NCBI GenBank assembly: GCA_029721435.1 | Contig: CM056583.1 | Coordinates: 87,683,620-87,747,619 of the forward strand | Direction: 5' to 3' | Origin: Gymnothorax reevesii | Lineage: Eukaryota; Chordata; Actinopteri; Anguilliformes; Muraenidae | DNA length: 64,000 nt | Shown here: piece by piece, positions 1 through 12,462 of the stretch | Layout of the letters: each line of letters starts with the position of its first letter | How positions within the stretch are numbered: position 1 is the first letter of the stretch | Position numbers and translations under genes: made by a program | Notes under the pieces: generated by a model | Database searches by the model: none | The model's input: the letters and a program-made list of their open reading frames with translations, nothing else | What the model was told of the DNA's origin: nothing

Positions 1-58
1 GCAGGTCTACAAGCGTGTCTAAGGCCATCATGGAAACAAAATCCAACGGGTTCAGGAC
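1..58 (-). CDS. U1 TOG exon 3, first 58 nt only (cut by window edge)
   Basis: This is the start of the exon homologous to 12230-12462 and 23954-24186, after acceptor ...tgttcag. It reads VLNPLDFVSMMALDTLVDL and then runs off the left edge. The rest of the exon and at least two more TOG exons of this unit must lie outside. Confidence 0.8.
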
Positions 59-786
59 CTGAACAAAAACACAAACAGATGAGCACTGTAGACAGCGAAT
101 ACTGGCCGATACTCAGCAACAAATCCAAACTCTCACCTGCTGCCATGAGCATCCCTAACACTATCAGCTGATTGGCTGTTGTGAATTCCTACACTTTCTG
201 ACAGTACTGAGTACTCAATATCCATTATGTGGACCTGCAGATCTCACCGACCACCATCCCATCAGCCCTCTAACATTACCAGGGTGAGACAAAAATGAAC
301 TTCTGTATTTGCTTACAGTTTCTCCCAAAAAGGCCCTGTCAAATTAATTACAAACGTTTAATATTAACGCCGTAAGGCAGCAAGAGCAGCAAAAATATCG
401 TAACATTTCAAGCACACTGGTGTGGAACAACTGGCACATACACATGCTAACAGCGAGACTCATGAGTCATATTCATTTTGTACAAAACAAAAAAGGTTTT
501 TCCACAGAAATGCCCTCCGGTATGTGAGGCAGAGCGACAGCGCAGACGTGACGCCGAACACAGAGAAACATAAACACACAACAGACGAGTTCAGGAGGCG
601 GTTCCATAGAGTATCATTACTAAGCTGCAGCACTGCAGTTGGATCTCGCTGCAACACACAGCAGCTCATTCCGCTTCAGTCCATGTTCCAGATTTGCGAC
701 TGGTCCACGTTTAACTTGGTGTGGAGACCTGCTAACTCTGTAATCCATCTTAGTGTAACAAGCCTCAGATTGATAGGCAGGCTTAC
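59..786 (-). other. U1 intron between TOG exons 2 and 3
   Basis: Contains no exon that I can support. Open frames here (for example on the plus strand from 422) are reproduced in U2 (12463-13188) and U3 (24187-24912) only because the DNA is duplicated. Confidence 0.6.
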
Positions 787-892
787 CTCCCTTGAGACGA
801 CCCGGCAGATGTCCTCCATGTCTAGGACGAGTGTTTCTGGGTGATGCTCAGCCAGTTGAGAGAGTAAGTGAAGCCCGTCAACCTTCATCCAC
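787..892 (-). CDS. U1 TOG exon 2
   Basis: A 106-nt exon reading WMKVDGLHLLSQLAEHHPE then TLVLDMEDICRVVSRE. Donor gtaagc. It shows H for D after GL compared with the other two units. Confidence 0.82.
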
Positions 893-2103
893 CTGCAGGG
901 TAAGGAGATCAGTCACCATCTGCCCCTGCACTGGAACAATCCCAATCTGTTCAACGCTGGGCAGATCAGAACCTGCCCCAGTGCTCGACCAAACAGAATG
1001 CGCCTCATACTGAACCAATCAGGATCAACCCCCATAATGACCGAATGAGACTCTGTACCCACTCAGATTAGATTCTGCTCCTCAGATGGACCAATCAGAA
1101 TATGCCTTTCACTCATCCAATAATTACCAGCAGCTACACAAAACCAATTGGAATACAATCAGAATAGGCTGCTACATGATTTGCCCAAATTTTACACCAA
1201 TCAAATTCCTCTTTATTGGACCTTTCAGAACCTGAGCCTGCCCACAACCAATCAAAATCAACCCACTTCCTGACCCCTGCGCTGGATTCACACTAACATA
1301 GACCAGGGCCTCATTTATAAACAATGCAAAAGGACAGAAAAGTTGTGAATGCCTCTTTACTTGTTGATTTCAGATTTAGAAGAACAAATTTGACTCTTTA
1401 ACACATAAGTTCATAGGATTGTGCAAATATGCAAAAAATCCTAGTTGATCCTCATTAAATATGTAAAATGCACTTTACCAGTGGTTTTATAAAGTTGAAC
1501 ATTTTTTAACATATGCTACTTTTTTGTGGATTGCAATATTTTTGGTCTAACTCCATTTTTTATCATTTTCAGCAAACAGCTTCCTAAGTTTCGAAGTTGT
1601 CACATTCAGCATGCCAGTAAGCATTTAGACCTGTCTTGAAGTGACATCCTTTGAATCTACGCTTTCAAGGTCAGAAAGTATTTTGTTGTCAATGTTGACG
1701 ATTTTTGCACGTTTCTCTTAAAAACTAAGAATTTTGGAGTAAGACCACTCAGAGGTGGAACAATCTTCTGGCCCATTATATATACATATAGATGTATACG
1801 TTTTTCCTGCACCTGTTAAAATAGTTGGGTGCACGTGTAACCACTTGTAGCTGCGCCAGTCATATCGGGCCATTCTAAAAGACTACATTTCCCAAGCATC
1901 TTACATATTTGCCATTAATAGTTGTTCTATGTCTCTCTGCGAGTTTGATATCCAGAGAAAAGTTTCAGTGAAGCCAATAATAAGCATTGGAACAGCCGAA
2001 AGCCCTGCTCATCACCATTCAGGAAGTTAAAAGTTTGCAAACTGCAACATACGTTTGGTTGATTGATTTTCGCTATGAGTGATTAGCATTAGAGTCTACC
2101 TAC
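893..2103 (-). other. U1 intron between TOG exons 1 and 2
   Basis: AT-rich intron with a run of CCAAT-like words at 1010-1250 and a possible dispersed element beginning near 1305 (gcctcatttataaac). Its U2 counterpart (13295-14281) lacks ~255 bp matching ~1437-1690; U3 (25019-26249) keeps them. Confidence 0.5.
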
Positions 2104-2176
2104 CATTCATCAGAGATCAGAAGCTGAAAGCTCTTCTCCAGTTCAGCACATGGTTCATCGCCCAATGGCAGCACAT
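2104..2176 (-). CDS. U1 TOG exon 1
   Basis: A 73-nt exon reading DVLPLGDEPCAELEKSFQLL then ISDEW, with donor gtaggt and acceptor ...ctcag. It differs from U2 and U3 by I for N before SDEW. The conserved W is present. Confidence 0.8.
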
Positions 2177-4052
2177 CTGAGGGGGGGTCACATGATCATG
2201 GCGTAACATCAATTGAGACAAAGCATACATTGTATTACCTGTTGCTTCATTTTTGTGTTCTCCGAAGTTCCCATTAGTTACTTGGTTATTTGCACAAGTG
2301 CTATGAAATAAAATATTCCCCACATTTCATGAGTAGCATTAGCTGTGAGCTATTTGCCATACAATAGCATATGTTGCATCTAATAAATGTCCATGAAGTC
2401 ATTGTGAATTTCTGCATATTACACATTCATTTTTCATCTGATTTTTGGTAATCTGAGAAAAATTATATCAGAAAACCAATCCTGGGAATTTGATGTATTT
2501 GTCTCCAAAAGTCCAAAAATTATTACTCATTGAAGTAGGAATACACTTTTATATTATGCAAAATTGGGGGCCATGCCCCCTTCATGAAGTCTCAATATCT
2601 GGAAAACAAATGAAGAGATGGGTCTTAAAATTTAGCACATAACCTACCGGATACAAGAACATTATGTTGTGCTCATTTATCTGAAGCAAATCAGAAGCCG
2701 TCAGTGAGGAACATTTTTTGAATCTGGTGATTTGAGTTGGAATCACTCCCAAGCAAATGCTTTGCTGACTGACCATTTAAAGGGACGGTATCATATTACT
2801 ACAGCAAGTCACACTCAGTAGCTGCATAAATACAAACATTCAGTCATGTGTAGGAAATGTTTCATGTTGGGTCATCCTTTCAAATTGTTTAGATGTTTTT
2901 GATAAGTTTATGGAACGCGCCATGACCCTTTTAGCAGATAGTAGTTTTGAGGAAATAGCGCTGTAAATAATGACGTCATCCTGGGTCTCTGCTTGTCTTT
3001 TGGTTGTCATTTTCACCTGCATTGCACTCATACACTATGCATTGCGATGATAAAACTTGACCATTACCTGTCTTGTGTGATATCTGGCTATTAATATGAA
3101 TTGCCTGCCTCGAAAGAAAGCCAGTCAGTTAGGTTTCCTGCATCTAGACCTTGACTATGTCTGCTTGACTGACAAACAAACATACATGACAAATGACACA
3201 AACTCCCTGTGCAGTACGGTAGTTTACCGCGGGGACATACATGATATAGAGGATCTTACGAATGAGGGTGTCAGATGAAAGTTATTAAACAAGTTGAGTA
3301 AATTGTGTTTGTACTGAACTACATCACTCCAATACACCGTGATGAGAGAAAGGCATTCACGGTTGAACTTGCCACGGTTTTTGAATTTACAGTCAATACT
3401 GCCTAGCTAGCTAGCTAACAAACTAAGGTTTCACAATGGTTATGGAAGGGTACTCCGTGCACGTCGGCTAGCAATCTCAACTCACAAAAACCGCGGTGGA
3501 AAAACGGCGTTTCTGTGCTGTATGTAGCGCATATGCAGAGCAGCCAGAGTAACGTCACAGCTAAGCGTCGAAAAAGAGACTGTGGTAATAAAATGCCGCA
3601 CCCCATTCAAGGGAGAATAGCCTGTTTGCTTGCATCCTTTGTTCGATATTTGAATAACGTGGGGGTTGAATCATCCGGAAAAGTTTAGAAGTTGAATGTA
3701 TGGTTATCTGAGAACGATTTAAGTAGCTAATTGTATTGGATGATAATGTCCCTTTAACTCATAGTGATGAGATCTGTCTGCTAATCCAACCAGGGTCTGT
3801 GTTTTTAAACACCATCTGCTCCTGGGAAATCATTTTTCTTTTTTTTTTGGGTGGTTCAGAATGCAAACCCTAACATTTATTGATCGCAGAGGAATTCCTT
3901 GGAGAAATTCTCTGTCCCTACAGCCGGAGACGGGTCTGTCATGGTGTTCTCTGTCCCTACAGCCGGAGACGGGTCTGTCATAGTGACATCTGTTTTCACA
4001 CATGATACTTCAGTCAGAACCATTTAACACATTGGAGGCAGGACAGACTCAC
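2177..4052 (-). other. U1 intron between linker exon b and TOG exon 1
   Basis: A long intron, repeated at 14355-16196 and 26323-28110. Open frames of 63-64 codons recur in all copies but have no splice signals or protein character. U1 has a small local tandem repeat near 3910-3985 (a ctgtccctacagccggaga segment twice); U3 lacks 54 bp near 27657. Confidence 0.5.
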
Positions 4053-4449
4053 CTGATGTCTCTGACAGGTTTTCTTCGTCGTCAGTCTCCATGTCTTCGT
4101 CCACTGCAGGAGGTTCTGGGTTGGCGCTCTGTCCAGTAGGGGGCAGCCTCTCCTCCTCTTGGAGCTGCGACACCGAGCTGCAGTCCAGTGCAGCAGTTTG
4201 CTTCTCCTGCTCCCCTCCCAGGCCTCTGCTGTCGATTTCCGGGCTTCTGTTATGAACGTCCCGCCACTGGGGCGTTAAACACTCATCGACCTCCTGAGCG
4301 CCCGCTTCTGTCAGGGCACCGTCGTGATCGGCCTGCTGGCTCTGCAGCTGCTCAGAGCTGTTTGATTGGACGTCGCTGGGGTCCTGGCGGGATCCTGGTG
4401 CCGATGGTGCTGTATTTATGGGGTCTGGTGACGCGGCCGTTACTTGTTC
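4053..4449 (-). CDS. U1 exon b: acidic linker
   Basis: A 397-nt exon, phase 0 in and 1 out, fully open and homologous to the U3 and U2 linkers. A mobile insertion lies in the intron just upstream (~4501-4746), about 50 bp from the acceptor; the acceptor itself (...atacag) is intact. Confidence 0.78.
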
Positions 4450-4500
4450 CTGTATTCAGATGAACCCACGTCAGAGTAGAACTGATCATTCCTACTTTTG

Positions 4501-4746
4501 AAACAAGTCGACATGGTCTACAACATCCCCCGCCAATCGTGCACTTCTCATTTTCGAACTCAATCAAGGCCTTTATGGTCTGAAGCTACACACCAAATTT
4601 GGTTACTGTATCTGTAGTAGTTTCTGAGTAAAGCTGTCCCCTTTATCTCGGACGGACGGACGGACGGACGCACACACGGACGGACGGACGGACGGACAGA
4701 GGTCAAACCTATATCCCCCTCCCACTTCGTGTTGGCGGGGGATAAT
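4501..4746. mobile_element. Small inserted element present only in U1
   Basis: At the matching sites in U2 (~16664) and U3 (~28559) the flanks are continuous, so this ~245 bp arrived, or was kept, in U1 alone. It has short inverted ends built on CCCCCGCC and GGCGGGGG and an internal (GGAC)n tract. Related copies lie at 6785-7014, partly at 7020-7125, and truncated at 18925-19087. It is non-coding and fits a non-autonomous DNA element. Confidence 0.7.
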
Positions 4747-4957
4747 AATGATTGAAAATGATCATCACTGCTTAGCCTGCTTTTTTGGGGGTCTGTGGAA
4801 TAATTTATGGGACCAGATTTCCATTTAAAGTAACTGCTTTTAAAAGTTGTGCAAAACTAGTCTGTTTGACATGTGACCTACTAAAGCGAAGACTCATAGG
4901 AGATATTGGTACAAGTCTACATCTGAAGAGTAAAGTTTCCACGGACTAAAACCTCAC

Positions 4958-5032
4958 CTGTGTTGTCGTCAGGAGTCGCAAATCAATAGTGTCAGGCGTG
5001 GCGGCTGATTTATCCTGAAATTCCACGCTTTC
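4958..5032 (-). CDS. U1 exon a: 25-codon exon
   Basis: A 75-nt exon, phase 0 to 0, reading ESVEFQDKSAATPDTI then DLRLLTTTQ. Donor gtgagg, acceptor ...ttcag. It is homologous to 16875-16949 and 28774-28848. Confidence 0.75.
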
Positions 5033-6246
5033 CTGAATTTAGATAGAAAAAAATTAACATATCAGAATGATTAATATCACACATTTTGCATGAGTTCACA
5101 GATTCTGAAGGAGGCCAGCTTGTTGGATTTCTGCCTTTTCTAACATTTTAGTCATTTTGAGAACTAATAATTACAATGGAGCAATTAATGGATGTCATCC
5201 TGGCCAGAGTTTCTGTTCTGAGGTGTCATTATGTCCATTGAACGGGTATTTTTGCGCCCGCTGCAAGAGTTTCGGATGGGGACGACAAAATGAGCAGCGT
5301 GTGCATCCGTGGTCACGTCACACACGTTCATCCTACATGGGGGGGTTAAAAGGTCATCTTGAGGTCATTTGGGGTCATTGATCCGAAATGGTCAGAGGGT
5401 CACTGTATTCAAACATTTCAGTCTGGCTGAGCCGCGTTCAATGCCGGTATAAAATTACTGTGACCCACTGTGGCAGGCCGTAGCACAAAATATCCCTGCG
5501 CGCAACAAATTGATCTGCGCTCAGCTGACTCGTAAGGTTACGTTTGTTTCAAGACTTTGAGCTCGCTATTTCAGTCTCAGCGAAGTTAAGCCTTTTAACC
5601 AGATAACCAGTTGGCTATTAACCTAGCTAGCTATTGCATTACAGCGTTCGATATCACTTTTGTGTTGCAAGCTATGTTGTTAACTTGCTCGTTATTTCAG
5701 TAGCCTATTAGCAATAAATTGTTGGCTTTTTTTGTGTGTTTATTTTTTGGGCTATGTGTAGGGTAACCACATCCATTGTAGTGAACGCTAGCTAGTTGAA
5801 AAGCAGGCTAGCAAACTAATGCACAATTCAACATATTCTCCTGGACACCAGCGAGAATGGAGAACAAAAGTCAATCGATCCCTACTCTAGCTGCTGGTTG
5901 TAATGATTTGGCCGATCGGCTCAAGTGGAGAACAAGGAAACTCGAAAACCGAAATGAACGCAAAATTTTTGACAGGGTCTTCAGGAGACCGAAAAAGGCA
6001 TTCAAAATAGCCTGCTTTTAAAGTATATCTGCATTAGCGAGCCCAAATAGCCTGATGTGACATGATAATGACGCTAGATGAAAAAGCAATCTAACATCTG
6101 TGTTGCTGGCCAACCATTCTGTCCACTCATTCTTGCTTGGTGGAAGAAGATCTCAATTTTATTGTTGCATTATGACCAATAAATTATCAATTTTTTTTTC
6201 TTGTGTGTTTATTTAATGGGCTATATGTAGGGTAACCGTTTTAAAA

Positions 6247-6387
6247 AAGGAATAAGCCCCTTGAAGCACTGGGTTACAGTGATTTTACAACGACGGAGGG
6301 GCGTCCTAAGGCACAACGTGCAGCGGAGTGTGCCCCTCCGCCGTTATAAAATCACTGTGACCCACTGCTTCTGGGGACTTATTCCTT
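6247..6387. repeat. Long imperfect palindrome (hairpin element) in the U2/U1 intron
   Basis: Left arm 6247-6302 and right arm 6332-6387 are reverse complements over ~56 bp with few mismatches, around a ~29-bp loop. The arms begin aaggaataagcccc and end ggggacttattcctt. This is typical of a foldback or MITE-type element. The U3 copy is at 18456-18596. Confidence 0.75.
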
Positions 6388-6674
6388 TATTATACTCCCC
6401 ACAGTGGAAGATTTACGTATCTGGTGTGAATTGGTGAAATAACAAGTGTCTGCCACGAACGTGGCAATATCCCCACCGCCTCTATTTTATGTGTCCATGC
6501 GGACGGTACTTACGTAGTTACGAGGCCTAATGCTATATCCCCTGCTTCGCGCTACGCGGCGGGGATAATAAAGCACAATTATTGCCAGTTCCTGAAATTT
6601 AGCTTCTTTTAGGGAGGGGGGGGGTCATTTTTAAGAAAATTGCCATAATATTGGACTAAGTTTGAGGGCCTGAG

Positions 6675-6675
6675 A

Positions 6676-6731
<56 letters not shown>

Positions 6732-6738
6732 CAACAAC

Positions 6739-6770
<32 letters not shown>

Positions 6771-6781
6771 CAACAACAACA
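6675..6781. repeat. Trinucleotide microsatellite (AAT)n with AAC blocks
   Basis: About 100 bp of AAT/AAC repeats. The homologous tract in U3 (18874-18921) is under half as long. The leucine- and isoleucine-only open frames read from the other strand are artefacts of this repeat. Confidence 0.95.
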
Positions 6782-6784
6782 ACG

Positions 6785-7014
6785 TCGGCATGGTCAACAA
6801 CATCCCCCGCCAATTGTGTGCCTCTTATTTTCAAACTCCATCAAGGTCTTCATGGTCTGAAGCTACACACCAAATTTGGTTGTCCGATCTTTAATAGTTT
6901 CAGAGAAAAGTTGCCCTCTTTCTCTCAGACGGACAGACGGACGCACACACGCACGGACGGACGGACGGAGGTCAAACCTATATCCCCCTCCCACTTTGTG
7001 TTGGCGGGGGATAA
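6785..7014. mobile_element. Non-autonomous element with CCCCCGCC/GGCGGGGG ends
   Basis: A relative of the U1-only insertion at 4501-4746. It starts beside the AAT microsatellite, contains a (GGAC)n tract and ends ggcgggggata. A second, right-truncated copy follows at 7020-7125. No coding capacity. Confidence 0.6.
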
Positions 7015-7769
7015 CAACAAGTCGAAATGGTCAACAACATCCCCCGCCAATCGTGTGCTTCTTATTTTCGAACTCCATCAAGGCCTTTATGGTCTGAAGC
7101 TAGACACCAGATTTGGTTGTTATTAGCTATTAGCTATTTGCTAACCAAGTTGTCACAAGGAGGGGAAAAAAAAAAAGTGGGGAAGATTCTCCCTGTCCCT
7201 AATGCGACAAAGGTTATACCTCGGGAGCAAATCCTCTTACCTTTTTTAATGTTTAAGCTTTTACATATAAATTAGTTTCAGAAAAACCCGTTTAAACAAG
7301 AGTTAATCGCCTGCTACAATCCCTGCACGCCGCTCTCTGTCTCAAGTCAAGCAGAACTGTCACCAACAAACTGTGCTGCAGCACAGCAAAGAGTTTCAGC
7401 AACTCTGACCCACACGGGCTCCTGGTCAACCCATGTTCAACAACTTTTTACAAACCAATGAATGATAATGCTTTTAACTAAGCAATTGCATACTTGCATT
7501 TATCAACCGATTGGTAAAATTGCTTTTAAATGGCCCATGTAATAAAACTATTTGGAAACTGATAAATAAAATTATTTGAGGTGGCTCATTAAATAAAATT
7601 ATTTGGAAACTGATTAATGAAAATGTTTCAAAAATTACTTGTCACAAAAGTCCCGAACCCAGTAATGAGATGCTCGGAAAAACTAACTTAATTAGAAATC
7701 TCTGGAGCTGAAGAAGCCCTACTCAATATCGTGCTTAAGACAGAAATACAGATCGAGTAACTGACTTAC

Positions 7770-7815
7770 TTCCAGATCTTCCGGAAGGAAATCAAACATC
7801 ATTGTAGCGCAGCTC
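7770..7815 (-). CDS. U2 TOG exon 5, closing exon (46 nt)
   Basis: A 46-nt exon, phase 2 in and 0 out, reading SCATMMFDFLPEDLE. It joins in frame to U1 exon a at 4958-5032. Acceptor ...gccacag, donor gtaagt. Confidence 0.7.
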
Positions 7816-9306
7816 CTGTGGCAAAGAAAGGGATAAATTAATCAGCCTGGGCTAGACTGGACTGTTCCGACTCATCAAACCATTGACTGAATGTAAAGAT
7901 GGACAACGCATCTCCTCTTCCTAACACTGTGCAAAAATGGGGCCAAAATATCCTTCATCCAGACGCCCCCACCTTGTACATCTGGAGCCAGAGTCTGTGT
8001 AATAGCGATCGGGTTTGAGCTGTAGTATCAAAGTCCCGCTCATACATTCGACCCACTCAGTCACAAGCACATTCTCTGAACTTTTTATGTAGCCTAGTTG
8101 GCCACCTCAGTGATCTAGAATGTGTTAATTTACTTCAGCTGACTCCCCGCTATCATGTGTTTTACCTTGCTAGCAAGCTTGCTGCCGAGCTAGGCTAACC
8201 GTCGCTGAATCACGATTTACTAGTTTGCTAGCTAGCAAATGGTTTGTAGCAAGCTTGCAAAATTCAGTAATAGGTCACTAAAATTAATGTAAACAATGAA
8301 AAGCAATGGTGAAAAAAAGCTCTGCACTGAGCATAGCAAAGCTGCTTAAAGTACATTACAGTATGTTCTGTGTATAGACATTTTTACCATTGATTTTCAT
8401 TCCTACCCAACTTACAGAGACCTGCTAAACTAGCTTGCCTAGCTTCTGAGCCATCTGGCTTTACTTATCAGGGACTGCATCCCTATATACAGTTCATGAT
8501 GATTTGTTCAGAGCGTCAATTCAACAGTCAATTTTCATTTGACTTTAAAAATCACTGTGGGTAAAGTTGCCTTAGTTGACTAAGTTGTCTGCAGACCAAG
8601 CAACTAAGGCAAGTGTAATTTCAACGTTATAGCTCTTGATGGTTGCATCCCAGCGCTGAAGAATTCTCGGTACTAAGCCAGCGGGCCAATCACTGTCAGC
8701 CTCGTCTGTCAATCATGACTTAAAATTACTTAAAAGTGGGGGGGTGTTAAGAACTACATAAAATGCCAAAAACCATCTTCGTAAAAAAAATTGCTTGACA
8801 CGTATTTTAATTATTTACATCACATTACTTTAATTATTTAGCGTGACACACATCCCCTCCACCAACATGGATGGGGCAGGTTTATAAAATATACTGGAGC
8901 CAGCCAATAGATGGCAATCAAGATGTTTTGGCCTCACTGTTGGGGACCTGTTCCAATGTCCATCTTTACATGCGGTCAATGCTTCAACCATCAACTCAAA
9001 GTTACAGGTGTGGCAGATTCGTGGCAGATGTAGAGAGGTAGACTCCACGCTTGCAGGCCAATCATTCGTAGGCCACGCATTCAAGACAAAAATCTGCATC
9101 ATGAGAAAGCTGTGGAATTTCTTTGCAGAACAATATCTTGGGTAAACTGCAGAAAGGCCCTTTCAACTCAATATGATGGATTATGATCCCTTTAACTGAA
9201 GGTGGGCCGCAATCAGTTATCAGGGCCTGGTCTGAGGAATTTAATCATGGAGAAACGAGGAACTGAAGTGAGGCGACAGACGGGCTGAAAAAGACCCTCT
9301 ACTCAC
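7816..9306 (-). other. U2 intron between TOG exons 4 and 5
   Basis: Contains GCTAGC-rich segments (8165-8260) and no supportable exon. The U3 counterpart is 19808-21294. A segment at ~8731-8750 is in opposite orientation in U3 (~20712-20738): gggggggtgtt versus aacacccccccac, a small inversion. Confidence 0.5.
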
Positions 9307-9459
9307 CTGACTACCTCTGAGGTGTCCTGGGTTAGTTGGCCGACTGAAAGGCAGAACTCATACATTTCCGGTTCATAGGGCACAGACTCCACAAGTGCAA
9401 GCAGGTGTTTGGCAAAGCATTCCCGCGCGAAAGCTTCCTGGTCGGGATCTTCCGGGTCA
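9307..9459 (-). CDS. U2 TOG exon 4
   Basis: A 153-nt exon, phase 2 in and 2 out, identical base for base to the U3 exon at 21295-21447, although surrounding intron and other exons have diverged. Donor gtgagt, acceptor ...tttacag. Confidence 0.82.
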
Positions 9460-9649
9460 CTGTAAAGCAGAACATCTGCTGGTCTCCACAAACTAAAATC
9501 CAGCCCTAATTCTTATTTATGTCTATTTATGCCTTAAACCCTGCCTCCCGCCCCCCCACAGAAAAATAAAACTTAAAGAGGAACAGTAACAGTTATGCAT
9601 TTGCACCGCATCAGCGACATTTTAATTACAACTGTTGTGTAGAATTATT

Positions 9650-10700
9650 AGGGCCCGAGCACTAACGGAGTGAGGACCCCATCGACACTGTTAGAATTTT
9701 TTAAAAGTTATTTTTAGCCAAGTATTTTTTTGAATATTTACAGGCCTTCAAATGCTGAAAAAAACTCACCAAACTTTGCACACCTGCCTCTATAGCGCCC
9801 CCATGAAATTTTATAAAACTCCTCCCCATAGGGCTTTTTTGGAGTTGCTTGATGAAAAATGTTATGCATGTAAACCTTGTTCTGATGCGCAAAAAAGTCT
9901 CATAACGTCAAGGTCCAACCCCAACAGGAAGTCTGCCATTTTAATTTTCATATTCGATTATGGCAGCCATTCCACACAGAGTATTTTAAGGAACTCATTT
10001 CACAGATTTTGTCCAATCAACTCCAGATTTGCTGAACATCATCTCAAAACCTTTGTGATCAGAAGTTATCAAAAGCTTTCCTCTATGTTCATGGCCGTGG
10101 CCATCAATATGATTCGCCATGCATATTGGAAAAGCTCTCTCTCCCACGTGCTTCATCTGAACTGCTTCAAAACTTTTGTACATGACAAGAGCCCACCCAG
10201 AATGCTAACATATGCGCACAGTCACTCTCGCTCATGGCGCCCCCTTGTGGAATCAGGAAATGCCACATTTTATTTTGACAAACGCCAACCCCAAACTGCT
10301 GACCTGATGAACTACATTTTGTGGCCACATGACAATCAAGTTCATGAATCTCCACAGTGACACACGTGTCGTGACACACGTGTTGCAGGCTGCCTGTAGC
10401 GGCAGAGGCAACGTTCAATCCTTCGCCACGGAAGATCAACTCTTCATGAATCCATCACGCATTGTCTGATTTGGTCGAAACTTGACATGAGTGATCAGGG
10501 TCCCCCCCTTAACGCACCTGCCCACATCTGGATACGCTCGTAGTGCCACCTAGTGGATTAATGAAACATTGTGTTTCTTTGCTCCTTCCCATTTTTTTCT
10601 CTCTTCTCGCTTCAAACCGGCCCTCCGCGGTCACGCCTGAGAACCCGATCACAGCTACTTGCAGCTTTAATTTTACTTGTGTTTGTCCCGCGCCAACTCT
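9650..10700. mobile_element. Dispersed repeat beginning ggcccgagcac, inside the intron before U2 TOG exon 4
   Basis: A non-coding segment with the phrase tatagcgcccccatg and other features I associate with a common teleost interspersed repeat. The U3 copy (~21640-22400) lacks ~260 bp matching ~9950-10215. The long plus-strand open frame at 9752-10360 lies in this element, is broken in U3, and is not a gene. Confidence 0.45.
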
Positions 10701-12229
10701 GATATCCTTCTTGAAATAAAACTTCAAATAATTAATGAACAACAGCATTGGATCTTTGGTTCTCTGAAGGGAAGCCATGTTTATGACGTCAGATAGTTGA
10801 TACGCTGCTGTTTTTGCTCAAACTGCATGGGGTACCAGGGGACTGTCAGCAATCATTTCAAAGTAACAAGGAGACTTCAGAGAAGATAAGCAGCATCGGA
10901 ATGCCCTTGAACACAAATATACTCGCTAAACAGCTCAGGTTAAGACATAATTTATGGTTTTGCCCATTTGAAGTGCAGTTATTATTTGCTTTTTTACAGC
11001 TACGTATTCAGTGAGTTTTGGTCGTAGAGCGTTAAGCTTCCTTAGTTTCTTCTCCATACAGTGGCGATGGGCGACTGTGGTGCTGTAGGGCCACACTGTC
11101 TGCAGGTTTTAATGTGCTTCTGCACATCTGATTGATTAAAAGTCAGCGTTTGGATAATTATTTGACAGAACTTGTATTCTAAGCACTAATTTCCTGCTGA
11201 CTGAAAGCAGACCATAAAAGCCTCCGTACACTGCAGATCTCTCGGACCAGAGTAGCCCATCCCAGGCATGGAGTCTCTGCTTTATATGATACCGCTTGTG
11301 CAGGGGCATGAAGGTACGGACTCGCTAGCACCATATATGGGACACGTGCACCGTTTCCACAATTCAGTTGCTCACTTATAGTTAGTTAGTTAGTTGCTTG
11401 CTGTCAGAATTGTGTTTGCTTTTGGGGAAAAACGTTACCAACAAGCTTTTATCCAAGTTTCTTCCTGCTAACTGGGTATATAATATGACTGTGTTGGTGT
11501 ACGGTCACCATGCCCTTGTACAGTGTTTGTTGGGGGATGCAGAGCTGCCCTCGGTCCAGTGTGTTCGGGTTCAAGAGGCTAAAACATATCCCAGATCCCA
11601 ACAATACAGTGCAGACGGAGTGTAACAGTACAGCAATTTGAGTGAAATATTCGGTAGTTGGATTAAGGTAAATAAAGCCACAGTCAATGGATGGATCCTG
11701 TATTCCAGGACAGAGGCTGCATACCTACAGCTGCATTATGCCAGGCAGCATCAACAATCTGACAACATGCCTGGTGCCGCCATCTTTGATATCCATGAGT
11801 GTTAAATCCATCTCTCCTTCAGTTATTCAAAGTTCAATGAGTGTCAAAGCAATAAATATAAGCAGTAGCCCTGCATTTATCTTCTTGAGGAGGATCACTG
11901 CAACACGGCTCCTCTTACAGTTCATGACCTCGCTGGGGCCAACAGCAATAAGGGGATCGACTGCACTGATGTAATTGAGGATGTTATTGAGATGTTCACC
12001 TGGTGTAAATGGTTGTAAATTCAGTGCAGAAACTTCATCTGAGTTGTGCTCTGTGGCAGAGGCTAAAATCTTCAGTGTGAACTTACTGAATGACACTGCG
12101 GTAATAACAGACTTCTGCCCTGACCCCACCGAGCCCCGCCCATATTAAACTGACCCGCCCTTGATTCCAACCTCATCAGCCCCTCATTGTCCAGCCCCCT
12201 GCCCATGACCAGCTCCTGACTCCACCCAC

Positions 12230-12462
12230 CTCAGTATTAACAGCAGGACCTTCATGCAGATTAATGGGCTGCACCACCGAATCATGTGACCCAATGCCAC
12301 ACTGGAGAGTCGCTGGATGGTTTCATTGTCTGAGCCAGCTTTCAGGTACAGCGCCTCGGCGACCCAGTCCAGGAACGGATCAAAATACGTCTTGAGTGAA
12401 GAGAGCAGGTCTACAAGCGTGTTTAAGGCCATTATGGACACCGTATTCAAAGGGTTCAGGAC
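12230..12462 (-). CDS. U2 TOG exon 3
   Basis: A 233-nt exon, phase 0 in and 2 out, copy of 23954-24186. It contains MALNTLVDLLSSLKTYF, LYLKAGSDNE and ALGHMIRWCSPLICM. The KAGSDN loop is closer to the common TOG form than the U3 KAASDN. Confidence 0.85.

Larger units (their letters stand above)
1..5040 (-). repeat. Tandem unit U1, partial (continues left of the window)
   Basis: This is the third collinear copy. Exons seen: 4958-5032, 4053-4449, 2104-2176, 787-892, and the first 58 nt of the next exon at 1-58. It differs from U2 and U3 by a ~245-bp insertion at ~4501-4746. The left edge cuts the unit in the middle of its TOG domain, so at least one further domain half lies outside the window. 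Confidence 0.85.

Noticed and set aside
422..1013. Plus-strand frames of 73-140 codons repeated in each unit (for example 422-844, 12824-13246, 24548-24970).
   Set aside because: Shadows of intron and minus-strand exon sequence; no start or splice context, and duplicated with the unit.
6609..6834. Poly-leucine and poly-isoleucine frames.
   Set aside because: Translation of the AAT/AAC microsatellite.
9752..10360. 202-codon plus-strand open frame.
   Set aside because: It lies in an interspersed repeat. The U3 copy lacks 260 bp of it and is interrupted, and there is no recognisable domain.
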